Shown: positions 26,092-35,192 of the stretch, piece after piece
How the letters are laid out: the number at the start of each line of letters is the position of its first letter
Position numbering within the stretch: the stretch's first letter is position 1
Assembly (NCBI GenBank): GCA_946407705.1
Contig: CAMJPC010000011.1
Coordinates: forward strand, 17,953-81,952
Direction: 5' to 3'
DNA from: an uncultured Clostridia bacterium
GTDB lineage: Bacteria; Bacillota; Clostridia; Saccharofermentanales; Saccharofermentanaceae
Length of the DNA stretch: 64,000 nt
Notes under the pieces: generated by a model
Databases searched by the model: none
Told to the model about the DNA's origin: nothing
What the model saw: only the letters and a program-made list of their open reading frames with translations
Translations under genes and position numbers: made by a program

Positions 26092-26104
26092 GGGGGGACA
26101 ACAA

Positions 26105-26968
26105 ATGGCTAAAACACAATCACTTCATAAGGAGTCAGTAGGCCTTAAGGTTGTCATTTACATCGTTTGTATTATTCTCTCGATCCTCAGCCTTATGCCT
26201 TTCGTAATCATGTTCGTGAATTCCACGAGAAGTACATATGAAATTCAGCAGAGCGCTATTTCACTGTACTCCGCTCATCCTATTCAGAACTTGATGAAGA
26301 ACTGGAAAGTATTTAACGGAAAATCATTCGATCCTGCTACAGGTTTCGTTAACTCGCTTATCGTTTCAACCTGCACAACATGTCTCGCAGTTTACTTCTC
26401 CTGCCTTACTTCATATGCTCTCTATGCATATGAGTGGAAGCTCAGAGATGCATTCTTCGGACTTATCGTTGGTGTCATGATGATTCCTGGAACCATCACA
26501 ATGATCGGTTTCTACCAGGCAGCTTACAAGGTCGGCATGACAAATAAGCTCTCACTGCTTATCCTCCCGGCTATCGCTTCGCCTAACATGGTTTTCTTCA
26601 TGAGGCAGTACCTGCAAGCGTCGCTATCAATGGAAATCGTCGACTCAGCACGTATCGACGGTGCCGGAGAGTTTATGACGTTCAACAGGATCGTTTTCCC
26701 GCTTATGAAACCGGCTATCGCAACACAGTGTATCTTCACTTTCGTAGGAAGCTGGAACAACCTTTTCGTTCCTTCTATCCTTCTTACAAAGAGAAACAAG
26801 TATACACTTCCTATCGAAGTCAGTTTGCTTAACGGTGATATCTACAAGACAGAGTACGGTTCGATCTACTTAGGTCTTTCACTTACCGTTCTCCCGCTCT
26901 TGATAGTGTATGCAATCCTTTCAAGATATATCGTCGAGGGTGTTGCTCTCGGTGGTGTCAAGTCTTAA
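26105..26968 (+). CDS. Sugar ABC transporter permease (MalG/UgpE type)
   Basis: A 287-residue second permease with six predicted helices. The EAA loop reads MEIVDSARIDGAGEFMTFNRIVFPL, and the end YIVEGVALGGVKS is the standard MalG-type C-terminus (GxxxGAVKG). ATG 26105 is chosen for its GAGGGGGGAC RBS; earlier in-frame codons lie inside the previous gene. It follows the first permease by 13 bases. A terminator shared with the convergent AraC gene follows. Confidence 0.93.
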   Translation: MAKTQSLHKESVGLKVVIYIVCIILSILSLMPFVIMFVNSTRSTYEIQQSAISLYSAHPIQNLMKNWKVFNGKSFDPATGFVNSLIVSTCTTCLAVYFSCLTSYALYAYEWKLRDAFFGLIVGVMMIPGTITMIGFYQAAYKVGMTNKLSLLILPAIASPNMVFFMRQYLQASLSMEIVDSARIDGAGEFMTFNRIVFPLMKPAIATQCIFTFVGSWNNLFVPSILLTKRNKYTLPIEVSLLNGDIYKTEYGSIYLGLSLTVLPLLIVYAILSRYIVEGVALGGVKS

Positions 26969-26992
26969 TAAGGACAACCAACACGGTTTTAA

Positions 26993-27026
26993 AAAGGGCA
27001 GTGAAGAAATTCACTGCCCTTTCTTT
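26993..27026. terminator. Bidirectional terminator between permease and AraC gene
   Basis: 13-bp perfect stem (26993-27005 with 27010-27022), GAAA loop. T residues follow on the plus strand and the A-rich left side gives a T tract on the minus strand, so it can serve both convergent units. Confidence 0.85.
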
Positions 27027-27049
27027 ATGCTTTGAAAAAATAAAAGAGA

Positions 27050-27976
27050 TCAGGACCTCTTAATTCTCCTTATCCTCTGACGGTACTGGGAAGGAGAGCA
27101 GCCGTAATGCTTTTCGAAATTGCGGCTAAGGGAAGTAAGATTATTGAAACCTGAAGAGAGTGCGATGTCACTTATGGACATATCGGAATCCGAGAGTTTC
27201 TCGACTACGGCTTTAAGCTTTAACGTGGTCTCATAATCGTAGAAAGTCATGCCGGTATATTCCTTGAAGATCCTGGCGAAATGGAATTTTGAATAGCCAA
27301 CGTAGTTTGCAGCTTCTTCCATTGTTACGCTCTCGGAATAGTGAAGGGAGAGCCATTCAAGAAGGCTTCTGAGCTTGATGTAGATCTCGCGCTGTTTATC
27401 GTTGTTCGGAACGGCAAGACTGTCTGAACCGTCCTTTTTCTGCAGCATCGAGATAATGCTCAGAAGATGCGAGAAGATAGGCGTTTCTTTGACAGAAGAT
27501 GTATAGAAGAAATACAGATTGCTGATCTCCATGAATCTGGCGTAGATCCGGTTATAGACTTCAGGGTAGGTCTCAGTGTTGACGATGAGAGGCTCCCTGA
27601 TCAGCTTTTCAAAATCAGAATAATCGAAAAAACTCTTAATGAAATCGATCTTGAAAAGGAATATGAATCTGATGCCTTCCCTCGTTCCCGAGATCTTGTG
27701 GAGCATATCGGGAGGAACGAAAAGGATTTCCTTTTCTTTAAGCGCAATGGTTCTGTCTTCGAAGATGTAAGTATAAGAACCGGAAAGCGGTATCGCAATC
27801 TCAAGACATGAATGTCTGTGCGTAGGATAGTCTTCGGCTTTGTTGTTGTACCAGATCCTCATGTTGGAGTTGGGGACGAAGTCGACCTCTTCAACATAAT
27901 TGCTGACGATCCTTCCGGTGAAGTTCCTGATGGGCTGCTGGTAATTGCCGGGAACTGTATTGTCGCTTAACTGCAT
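27050..27976 (-). CDS. AraC-family transcriptional regulator
   Basis: A 308-residue regulator with an N-terminal cupin-like sugar-binding domain (HRHSCLEIAIPLSGSYTYIFEDR-type strand pattern, residues 48-100) and a C-terminal double helix-turn-helix (about 205-305): VTMEEAANYVGYSKFHFARIFK and MSISDIALSSGFNNLTSLSRNF, ending with the GCSPSQYRQ signature. It lies between the sugar importer and the GH3 gene, divergent from the latter, and probably activates one or both in response to a sugar. RBS AAGGAG lies about 11 bases before the ATG. Two direct ATAGCAA repeats in the divergent region are candidate half-sites. Confidence 0.92.
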   Translation of the reverse strand: MQLSDNTVPGNYQQPIRNFTGRIVSNYVEEVDFVPNSNMRIWYNNKAEDYPTHRHSCLEIAIPLSGSYTYIFEDRTIALKEKEILFVPPDMLHKISGTREGIRFIFLFKIDFIKSFFDYSDFEKLIREPLIVNTETYPEVYNRIYARFMEISNLYFFYTSSVKETPIFSHLLSIISMLQKKDGSDSLAVPNNDKQREIYIKLRSLLEWLSLHYSESVTMEEAANYVGYSKFHFARIFKEYTGMTFYDYETTLKLKAVVEKLSDSDMSISDIALSSGFNNLTSLSRNFEKHYGCSPSQYRQRIRRIKRS

Positions 27977-28029
27977 AGATCGGTATGCTCCTTTTGTATG
28001 TCTTCTGATTAGAGATTATAACGGAAACA

Positions 28030-28057
28030 ATAGCAATTTTCGACAATACTATAGCAA
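28030..28057. promoter_or_regulatory. Candidate AraC-type operator (two direct repeats)
   Basis: ATAGCAA at 28030-28036 and again at 28051-28057, 21 bases apart (two helical turns), between the divergent AraC and GH3 genes. A TATAAT box at 28084-28089 lies downstream. Tandem half-sites 21 bases apart are typical for AraC proteins; the binding is inferred. Confidence 0.4.
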
Positions 28058-28122
28058 GATATGTAAAGAAATGACAACAGCTGTATAATAGATTTTAGTT
28101 ATAAAACTACAGAGGTGACCCC

Positions 28123-30225
28123 ATGAACAGAAGTGATGCCAGAAAAAGAGCAGAAGAACTTGTAAGCAAGATGACCCTTGAGGAGGCTGCTTCACAGCTC
28201 AGGTTTGACGCACCGGCCATCGACAGACTGGGGATCCCGGAGTACAACTGGTGGAATGAGGGACTTCACGGCGTAGCGAGAGCGGGAACCGCAACGAGTT
28301 TTCCACAGGCGATTGCGCTCGGCGCAACATTTGACGTTGAACTTCTCGGAAAGATCGGCGAGACCGTATCCACCGAGGGTCGTGCTAAATACAATGAGAT
28401 CTCCGCCATGGGGGACAGAGACATCTACAAGGGACTGACCTTCTGGTCACCCAACATCAACGTCTTCAGAGATCCCAGGTGGGGAAGAGGACAGGAGACC
28501 TACGGTGAGGATCCTTATCTAATCTCAAGGCTCGCGATACCGTTCATCAAGGGAATCCAGGGTGACGGCGAATACATGAAGGCAGCTGCCTGCGCTAAGC
28601 ATTTTGCGGTTCATTCGGGACCTGAAGCCAAGAGGCATGAGTTCAATGCCGAGGCAACTCCGAAAGACATGCGCGAGACGTATTTTCCGGCTTTCGAAGC
28701 CTGCATTAAGGAAGCCGGTGTTGAAGCCGTAATGGGCGCTTACAACAGGACAAACGGCGAGCCCTGCTGCGGTCATTCATACATACAGGACATCATCAGG
28801 GATGAGTGGGGATTTGAAGGACATTTCGTTTCTGACTGCTGGGCGATCAGAGATTTCCATGAGCATCACAAGGTTACGAAAAACAATGAAGAGAGTGCCG
28901 CATTGGCGCTTAACAAAGGCTGCGATCTCAACTGCGGATGCACATACATACACCTCATGAAGGCGTACAACAAAGGTCTTGTAACGGAGGAGGCTATCAG
29001 GAAGGCAGCGGTAAGACTGTTTACCACAAGGTTCCTGTTAGGCATGTTCGATAAGACCGAATTTGACGGTCTCAATTACCTTGATGTAGAGACAAAAGAG
29101 AGCATCGCACTCGCAAAGAGAGCATCCGACGAAGCAGTCGTTATGCTCAAGAATGACGGCGTTCTTCCGGTAAACAAAGACAAGGTAAAAGTCATCTCCG
29201 TAATCGGTCCTAACGCTGACGCGAGACTCCCTCTGATGGGCAATTACTACGGTACTTCTTCTGAATATATTACTGCGCTTGAAGGTATCAGAAAGGCTGC
29301 AGGAGATGACGTAAGGATCCTCTATTCAGAGGGCTGCGACATCAGCCGGACAAAGCCGGATCCGCTCTCAAGAGACTTCAATACGATCGCTGAAGCGGAA
29401 GCTATCATGAAGAGATCTGACCTCGTCATTCTCTGCATCGGACTCAACGAGACACTCGAAGGCGAAGAGGGAGACCAGGGCAACCAGTATGCTTCAGGCG
29501 ACAAGAATGACCTCATGTTCCCTAAGCCGCAGAGAAAGCTCATAGAGGCTGTTATCAAGTCAGGCAAGCCTTTCGTTACCGTTGTTATGACGGGTTCCGC
29601 GATGGATCTTACAAATCTTTCCGAGACGTCTTCTGCAATACTTCAGGCATGGTACCCGGGCGCAAGAGGAGGTCTTTCCATCGGTGACATCATTTTCGGA
29701 AACGTAAATCCTTCCGGAAAACTTCCCGTTACCATCTACAGAAACACTGATGATCTCCCTGATTTTGAAGATTATTCGATGAAGAACAGGACATACAAAT
29801 ATATCGAGAAAGCACCTTTGTATCCGTTTGGATTTGGTCTTACATACGGTAAACTCGCGATCGGAAAAGCTACGCTTTCGGACACTTCGGCATCTGCAAG
29901 AGAGAATGGTTTTGACATTACCGTAAGCGTTAAAAACGAAGGCTCCGTGAAGACCGGAGATGTCATTCAGATCTACGCTAAGGCCGTAGAAGACAAGAAC
30001 GAAGTAAGGAACTTCAAGCTTGCAGCATTCAAGCGCATAAGCCTTGATGCGGGCGAAGCAAAAGACGTTACCGTCAGCGTAACATCAGATGCTTTGAAGG
30101 TCGTTACCGAAGAAGGAAAGAAGGTCATTCCCGAAGGTAAGATCGCTATCTACGTTGGCTTCGGACAGCCTGATGAGAGGACTTCCGAACTTACCGGAAC
30201 AAAGGCAACAGAGCTTACGGTCTGA
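28123..30225 (+). CDS. Glycoside hydrolase family 3 (beta-xylosidase/beta-glucosidase)
   Basis: A 700-residue GH3 enzyme with N-terminal barrel, C-terminal sandwich and fibronectin III-like end (about 590-700). The nucleophile is Asp238 in FEGHFVSDCWAI. Substrate-binding motifs are YNWWNEGLHG, TFWSPNINVFRDPRWGRGQETYGEDP and AKHFAVHSGPE. The closest familiar pattern is xylan 1,4-beta-xylosidase, though beta-glucosidase activity is common in this branch. No signal peptide, so it acts on oligosaccharides after import, matching the ABC transporter nearby. RBS is AGAGGTGA; a TATAAT box is 34 bases upstream. A terminator follows. Confidence 0.93.
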   Translation: MNRSDARKRAEELVSKMTLEEAASQLRFDAPAIDRLGIPEYNWWNEGLHGVARAGTATSFPQAIALGATFDVELLGKIGETVSTEGRAKYNEISAMGDRDIYKGLTFWSPNINVFRDPRWGRGQETYGEDPYLISRLAIPFIKGIQGDGEYMKAAACAKHFAVHSGPEAKRHEFNAEATPKDMRETYFPAFEACIKEAGVEAVMGAYNRTNGEPCCGHSYIQDIIRDEWGFEGHFVSDCWAIRDFHEHHKVTKNNEESAALALNKGCDLNCGCTYIHLMKAYNKGLVTEEAIRKAAVRLFTTRFLLGMFDKTEFDGLNYLDVETKESIALAKRASDEAVVMLKNDGVLPVNKDKVKVISVIGPNADARLPLMGNYYGTSSEYITALEGIRKAAGDDVRILYSEGCDISRTKPDPLSRDFNTIAEAEAIMKRSDLVILCIGLNETLEGEEGDQGNQYASGDKNDLMFPKPQRKLIEAVIKSGKPFVTVVMTGSAMDLTNLSETSSAILQAWYPGARGGLSIGDIIFGNVNPSGKLPVTIYRNTDDLPDFEDYSMKNRTYKYIEKAPLYPFGFGLTYGKLAIGKATLSDTSASARENGFDITVSVKNEGSVKTGDVIQIYAKAVEDKNEVRNFKLAAFKRISLDAGEAKDVTVSVTSDALKVVTEEGKKVIPEGKIAIYVGFGQPDERTSELTGTKATELTV

Positions 30226-30242
30226 GAGAAAGCGTGAATGAA

Positions 30243-30276
30243 AAAGAGGTCCGGATCATCCGGACCTCTTTGTTTT
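30243..30276. terminator. Terminator shared by GH3 and prfC genes
   Basis: 13-bp perfect stem (30243-30255 with 30259-30271) and a three-base loop, then GTTTT. Five A residues at 30241-30245 give a T tract for the convergent minus-strand gene. Confidence 0.88.
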
Positions 30277-30289
30277 GGGAACATTTTTA

Positions 30290-31903
30290 TCAGTTGCCGC
30301 CGTGGATGTTTTCGAAGCTGAGATCAAACTTCTCGTTGTGATCTATAGCCCAGTCGACAGCCCACTCGGATTCGAAAAGAACTACGGGATCCTCATCTCT
30401 GTCAAGAACGAGCATCGATGTGGAAGTGAGCGTCATGTTCTTAGGATCGAACTCCTCGGAATCCGACTTGACCCAGCGTGCAAGACGGTAGGGAAGAGCG
30501 GTGCGTACGATGTCAACGCCGTACTCAGACTTGAGTCTGTATTCGAGAACATCAAACTGGAGGATACCGACAACGCCCATGACGTAAGTCTCGGTACCGA
30601 TTCCGGGCTGCTTGAAGAGCTGTACCGCGCCTTCCTGTGAGAGCTGCTCGATTCCCTTGAGGAACTGCTTTCTCTTCATGGAATCCTTGGGTTCCACTCT
30701 TGCGAAATTCTCAGGTGAGAATACCGGGATCGGATCGAACTCGAACTTGCGGTTTGTGGAGATGATCGTATCGCCGATACGGAAGTTGCCCGGATCGAAA
30801 ATGCCGATGATGTCGCCTGCGTAAGCTTCCTCGGTGATCGCACGGTCCTGTGCCATGAACTGCTGGGGCTGCGCGAGAGTGATCTTCTTGCCGGTCCTCA
30901 TGAGGTTGACCGTCATGTTCTTCTCGTACTGGCCGGAGCAGATCCTGATGAACGCCATTCTGTCTCTGTGGGAAGGGTCCATGTTAGCCTGGATCTTGAA
31001 TACGAAGCCTGAGAACATCGTGTCCTCGGGTTCGATCGTGCCGTCAGTAGAATTGTGGGAAGCGGGCTCCGGTGCCATTTTAAGGAAGTGCTTCAGGAAA
31101 GGCTCAACGCCGAAGTTTGTGATGGCGGAACCGAAGAATACCGGTGTCAGCTGTCCGTGAAGGACCTTGTCCATGTCGAGCTCATCGCCTGCCATGTCCA
31201 GAAGCTCAATGTCGTTTCTGAGGATCTCGAGGTGTCCGGGCATGAGCATCTTGTCGAGAGCGGGGTCATCGATGCCGGATACCTTCTCGGTAACCATCGA
31301 TGCGCCGTGGTCATTGTTTTCCTTGTCGAAAACGAGAACGCTCTGTGTTGCTCTCTCGTAAACGCCCTCAAAGTCGCCGTCTGTGCCGATGGGCCAGTTG
31401 ACGGGGCAGGAACGGATGCCGAGTACCTTTTCGAGCTCGTCCATGAGATCAAAAGGGTTCTTTGAGGCACGGTCCATCTTGTTTACGAACGTGAAGATCG
31501 GGATGCCTCTTCTGCGGCAAACCTGGAAAAGCTTGATGGTCTGAGCCTCGACACCCTTTGCGCCGTCGAGGACCATGACTGCAGCGTCTGCAGCGCAGAG
31601 CGTACGGTATGTATCCTCGGAGAAGTCCTGGTGTCCGGGAGTATCGAGGATGTTGATGTGGCAGCCGTCGTATTCGAACTGCATTACTGATGATGTTACT
31701 GAGATACCACGCTTTTTCTCGATCTCCATCCAGTCTGACGTGGCGTGGCGTGCGGCCTTTCTGGCCTTTACCGAGCCTGCCTGGTGAATGGCTCCGCCGT
31801 AAAGAAGGAGTTTTTCCGTAATCGTGGTCTTACCCGCGTCCGGGTGCGATATGATCGCGAAAGTGCGGCGTCTTTTTATTTCCTCGACCGTAGAATAATT
31901 CAT
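30290..31903 (-). CDS. prfC: Peptide chain release factor 3
   Basis: RF3 is a GTPase that recycles RF1/RF2 from the ribosome after stop-codon hydrolysis. The 537 residues match the family. G-motifs: SHPDAGKTTITEKLL (G1), KKRGISVTSS (G2), LDTPGHQDFSEDTYR (G3) and FVNKMDR (G4). The RF3-specific insert DAGKTTITEKLLLYGGAIHQAG and VKARKAARHATSDWMEIEK distinguishes it from EF-G. The start is ATG ending at 31903, with GAGGGT eight bases upstream; an ATG four codons earlier overlaps that RBS. Stands alone, divergent from malQ. Confidence 0.96.
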   Translation of the reverse strand: MNYSTVEEIKRRRTFAIISHPDAGKTTITEKLLLYGGAIHQAGSVKARKAARHATSDWMEIEKKRGISVTSSVMQFEYDGCHINILDTPGHQDFSEDTYRTLCAADAAVMVLDGAKGVEAQTIKLFQVCRRRGIPIFTFVNKMDRASKNPFDLMDELEKVLGIRSCPVNWPIGTDGDFEGVYERATQSVLVFDKENNDHGASMVTEKVSGIDDPALDKMLMPGHLEILRNDIELLDMAGDELDMDKVLHGQLTPVFFGSAITNFGVEPFLKHFLKMAPEPASHNSTDGTIEPEDTMFSGFVFKIQANMDPSHRDRMAFIRICSGQYEKNMTVNLMRTGKKITLAQPQQFMAQDRAITEEAYAGDIIGIFDPGNFRIGDTIISTNRKFEFDPIPVFSPENFARVEPKDSMKRKQFLKGIEQLSQEGAVQLFKQPGIGTETYVMGVVGILQFDVLEYRLKSEYGVDIVRTALPYRLARWVKSDSEEFDPKNMTLTSTSMLVLDRDEDPVVLFESEWAVDWAIDHNEKFDLSFENIHGGN

Positions 31904-31985
31904 TTTGACCCTCATTAGTTATATAATGGTGAATGGACTTTATGAAAAGCCAAATAATTATATATAAGATTGAGAGGGAATACAA

Positions 31986-33632
31986 ATGAGAAGAGGCGGC
32001 GGAGTGCTTATGCACATAAGTTCTCTCCCCGGACCGTTCGGAATAGGCGTGTTCGGTGAAGAGGCCGTTGAATTCGCAAGGAAACTGTCAGCGCAGGGGA
32101 TGAAATACTGGCAGGTTCTTCCGTTCTCCTATCCGGGAATGGGCAATTCACCGTATCAAAGCTTCTCGGCTTTCGCAGGCAACTGGCTGTTTATCGATCC
32201 GAGACGCCTTGCGAAAAGAGGTCTTCTGACTCCTTCCGAGGTTCAGAATGCCGAGTACAACGAGAATAAGTGGAGGATCGATTACGATTACCTGAGGAGC
32301 AACCGTGACGAGCTCTTGAGAAAAGCTTTCGAGCGCGCGGACAAGGCCATACTTAAGGAAGTCGACAAGTTCCTTGAAGCCAATAAGTGGGCAAACGACG
32401 TTGCTGCCTATCTGTCCATAAAGGACGACAACTTCGGCAGACCGTGGTGGGAATGGACCGACAGCAGGCTCAAGAACTACGACAAAAAGGCAGTTGAAGA
32501 GCTCAAGGGCAATCCCAATTTCAAATACCATGCATTCGTACAGTATCTGTTCCTCGATGAATGGACACAGATAAAGAAGGAGATCAACGATCTCGGAATC
32601 TCGATAATCGGCGACATGCCTTTCTACGTATCGGGCGATTCCGCTGACGTTTGGGCTTCAAGGGAGCTCTTCAAGATGGCGAGCCCTTCGAAGACCAACA
32701 AGATCCTTGCTGATTACGAGAAGGATTTCGCCAAATACCAGGCACTCAAGGCAAAGGCTGAGAAGGCCGGAGCTTCCGAGAAAAAGGAGGGTGCCGAAGA
32801 CGAGATCACTGAACCCAGGAAACCGAAGCCTGAAGCACTTGTTTTCGAGAGTGTTGCAGGCGTACCTCCGGATTATTTCTGCGAAGACGGTCAGCTTTGG
32901 GGCAACCCCATCTACGACTGGAAGAAGATGAAAGCCGACAATTATGCCTGGTGGATGGACAGGATCGCTGAGAATTTCAAGCTCTACGATTACCTGAGGA
33001 TCGACCATTTCAGGGCTTTCTCGTCCTATTGGGAAGTTGACGCCAACGCCGAGACCGCAAGGATCGGCAAGTGGAACAAAGGCCCCGGACACGAGTTCTT
33101 CAGTGAATACGACAAGGTTTTCGGCGACAGGGGAAGACTCATCGCGGAAGACCTGGGCGAGATCACACCCGATCTCAAGGAATTCATGGACAAGGTCGGA
33201 ATCCCCGGCATGCGCGTCATGGAATTCACTTTCTATCCTGGTGATGACAGTTCCTTCATGCCGCACAACTTCAACAAGAACTGCGTGGCATACACGGGTA
33301 CTCACGACAACAACACGCTTCTAGGCTGGCTCTGGGATTCGAGGGAAGACGTCAGGGATTTCTGCCTGAAATACTGCGGCTTCGAAGGCTCGAACTGGGG
33401 CGACGGCGGTCCTCACAGCGGTTCATGCAGAGCGATAATCAGGACACTTTGGATGAGCCATGCTGACGTGGCGATCATCCCGATCCAGGACATGCTCGGC
33501 TACGGTGCCGACACGAGGATGAACATTCCTGGAACTCCTACGGGCAACTGGGTCGTAAGATTCTCGAAAGAGGATCTCGATTCGATCGACAACGAGTGGT
33601 ACCGCACCCTCAACACGCTTTACTACAGGTAA
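31986..33632 (+). CDS. malQ: 4-alpha-glucanotransferase (amylomaltase)
   Basis: A 548-residue GH77 enzyme that transfers alpha-1,4-glucan segments between maltodextrins in the cytoplasm. Motifs: GVLMHISSLPGPFGIG, YWQVLPFSYPGMGNSPYQSFS, GDMPFYVSGDSADVW, the nucleophile Asp in LRIDHFRAF, the acid/base Glu in IAEDLGEITP, and TGTHDNNT. Residues about 238-285 form a Lys/Glu/Ala-rich insertion (DYEKDFAKYQALKAKAEKAG onward) longer than in most family members. RBS is GAGAGGGA. It begins a same-strand run of five genes ending with the membrane-anchored unknown at 37693; spacing to glpK is 6 bases. Confidence 0.95.
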   Translation: MRRGGGVLMHISSLPGPFGIGVFGEEAVEFARKLSAQGMKYWQVLPFSYPGMGNSPYQSFSAFAGNWLFIDPRRLAKRGLLTPSEVQNAEYNENKWRIDYDYLRSNRDELLRKAFERADKAILKEVDKFLEANKWANDVAAYLSIKDDNFGRPWWEWTDSRLKNYDKKAVEELKGNPNFKYHAFVQYLFLDEWTQIKKEINDLGISIIGDMPFYVSGDSADVWASRELFKMASPSKTNKILADYEKDFAKYQALKAKAEKAGASEKKEGAEDEITEPRKPKPEALVFESVAGVPPDYFCEDGQLWGNPIYDWKKMKADNYAWWMDRIAENFKLYDYLRIDHFRAFSSYWEVDANAETARIGKWNKGPGHEFFSEYDKVFGDRGRLIAEDLGEITPDLKEFMDKVGIPGMRVMEFTFYPGDDSSFMPHNFNKNCVAYTGTHDNNTLLGWLWDSREDVRDFCLKYCGFEGSNWGDGGPHSGSCRAIIRTLWMSHADVAIIPIQDMLGYGADTRMNIPGTPTGNWVVRFSKEDLDSIDNEWYRTLNTLYYR

Positions 33633-33638
33633 TTGTTG

Positions 33639-35177
33639 ATGAAATACATCCTTTGCATCGATCAGGGCACTACTTCCACCAAGGCTTTCCTGCTTAACGA
33701 TCAGGGAGCTTTGAGCAGCGGCACACATGTACCGTTTGAACAGCAGTATCCTAATCCCGGCTGGGTTGATCACGATGCAGGGGAGATATTCTATACGGTC
33801 CTCAAGGCGATCGCGATACTGTTGGCGGAGAACCCTGACGCAAAGGGCAACATCGCGGCCGTCGGCCTTACTAACCAGAGAGAGACTACGGTTCCTTTCG
33901 GCCTCGACGGCAAGCCTTTGGCAAATGCCATCGTATGGCAGTGCAGGAGAACGACAGATATCTGCAGAAGGCCTGAGATAAAGAGCCAGGAGCGTAGGAT
34001 AAGTGAGATCACGGGTCTTAAGATCGATCCGTATTTCTCGGCGACAAAGATGCTCTGGCTGCTCGAGAACGTTCCCGGATTAAGAGATATGATCAGCGCC
34101 GGAAAGGCTTATTTCGGCACGATCGACGGCTTCCTCGTATACAGGCTTACAGGATGCAGGACGTTTGCTTCGGATTATTCGAACTGCTCGAGAACGATGC
34201 TTTTCGACATCGCGAAAAAAGACTACGACGAAGAACTGTTAAAGCTTTTCGAGGTACCGCGTTCCGCGCTCGCTGAGCCAAAGGAATCCTGCAGTGATTA
34301 CGGTGAGATAGCACTAGATCCCGATTATCTGAACAAGTCGGGTTTTGCCAAAGAAGAGATCGATGATCTCATGAGCCTTAACGGCGTGAAGATCACGGGT
34401 GTAATAGGCGACCAGCCTGCAGCGCTCCTCGGCCAGAACGCCATTCACGAAGGCGAATCCAAGACCACATACGGGACCGGAAGCTTCACGCTGATGAACC
34501 TTGGAACAAAGCCGGTCTTCTCAAAGAACGGACTTCTCACATCGTGCGCGTGGTCTGCCGGAGGCGTTACGTCTTATGCTCTCGAAGGAAGCATCTTCCA
34601 GGCGGGTTCCGTCATCAGCTGGCTCAAGGATGAGCTCCATCTGATCAACTCTCCTTCGGAGTGCGACAAGTACTGCGAATCGATCACTGATACCGGCGGA
34701 GTGTATCTCGTTCCCGCATTTACGGGACTCGGAGCTCCTTACTGGAGACCTGACGCGAGAGGCATCATGACGGGCATTACGAGAGGCACGGGCCGCGCCG
34801 AGATAATCAGGGCGGGAGTCGAATCGATCGCATATCAGGTCACGGAACTCGTTAACCTCATGACCGACGATACCGGTATCAAGGCAAAGCAGATGAAGGT
34901 CGACGGCGGCGTTTGCGCAAGCTCGTTCCTCATGCAGCTTCAGGCCGATCTTCTCGGTGTTACCATCACACGTGCTTCAAGCGATGAAATGACCGCCATG
35001 GGTGCGGGGTTTGCCGCAGGCGTATCTTGTGGTATTTTTGATGGCATTGAAGAAACGGGGAAATTCTACGTACCCGGCAATAAATACGATCCGAAGATGC
35101 CCGCATTTGAGGTGTCCAGGATAATGGAAGGATACAGGTCAGCTGCAAGAGCTGCGCTTTACGCGACTGGCGGCTGA
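33639..35177 (+). CDS. glpK: Glycerol kinase
   Basis: A 512-residue FGGY kinase making glycerol-3-phosphate from glycerol and ATP. Diagnostic stretches: CIDQGTTSTKAFL, NPGWVDHDAGEIF, GLTNQRETTVPF, AIVWQCRRT, GDQPAALLGQNA, YGTGSF and the glycerol-kinase-specific FTGLGAPYWRPDARG. C-terminal KVDGGVCASSFLMQLQADLL is also standard. ATG 33639 is used; two TTG codons precede it directly after the malQ stop and no strong RBS is visible, so translation may be coupled to malQ. No glycerol facilitator or glpD is adjacent. Confidence 0.95.
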   Translation: MKYILCIDQGTTSTKAFLLNDQGALSSGTHVPFEQQYPNPGWVDHDAGEIFYTVLKAIAILLAENPDAKGNIAAVGLTNQRETTVPFGLDGKPLANAIVWQCRRTTDICRRPEIKSQERRISEITGLKIDPYFSATKMLWLLENVPGLRDMISAGKAYFGTIDGFLVYRLTGCRTFASDYSNCSRTMLFDIAKKDYDEELLKLFEVPRSALAEPKESCSDYGEIALDPDYLNKSGFAKEEIDDLMSLNGVKITGVIGDQPAALLGQNAIHEGESKTTYGTGSFTLMNLGTKPVFSKNGLLTSCAWSAGGVTSYALEGSIFQAGSVISWLKDELHLINSPSECDKYCESITDTGGVYLVPAFTGLGAPYWRPDARGIMTGITRGTGRAEIIRAGVESIAYQVTELVNLMTDDTGIKAKQMKVDGGVCASSFLMQLQADLLGVTITRASSDEMTAMGAGFAAGVSCGIFDGIEETGKFYVPGNKYDPKMPAFEVSRIMEGYRSAARAALYATGG

Positions 35178-35192
35178 TAAGGAAATAAAAGA

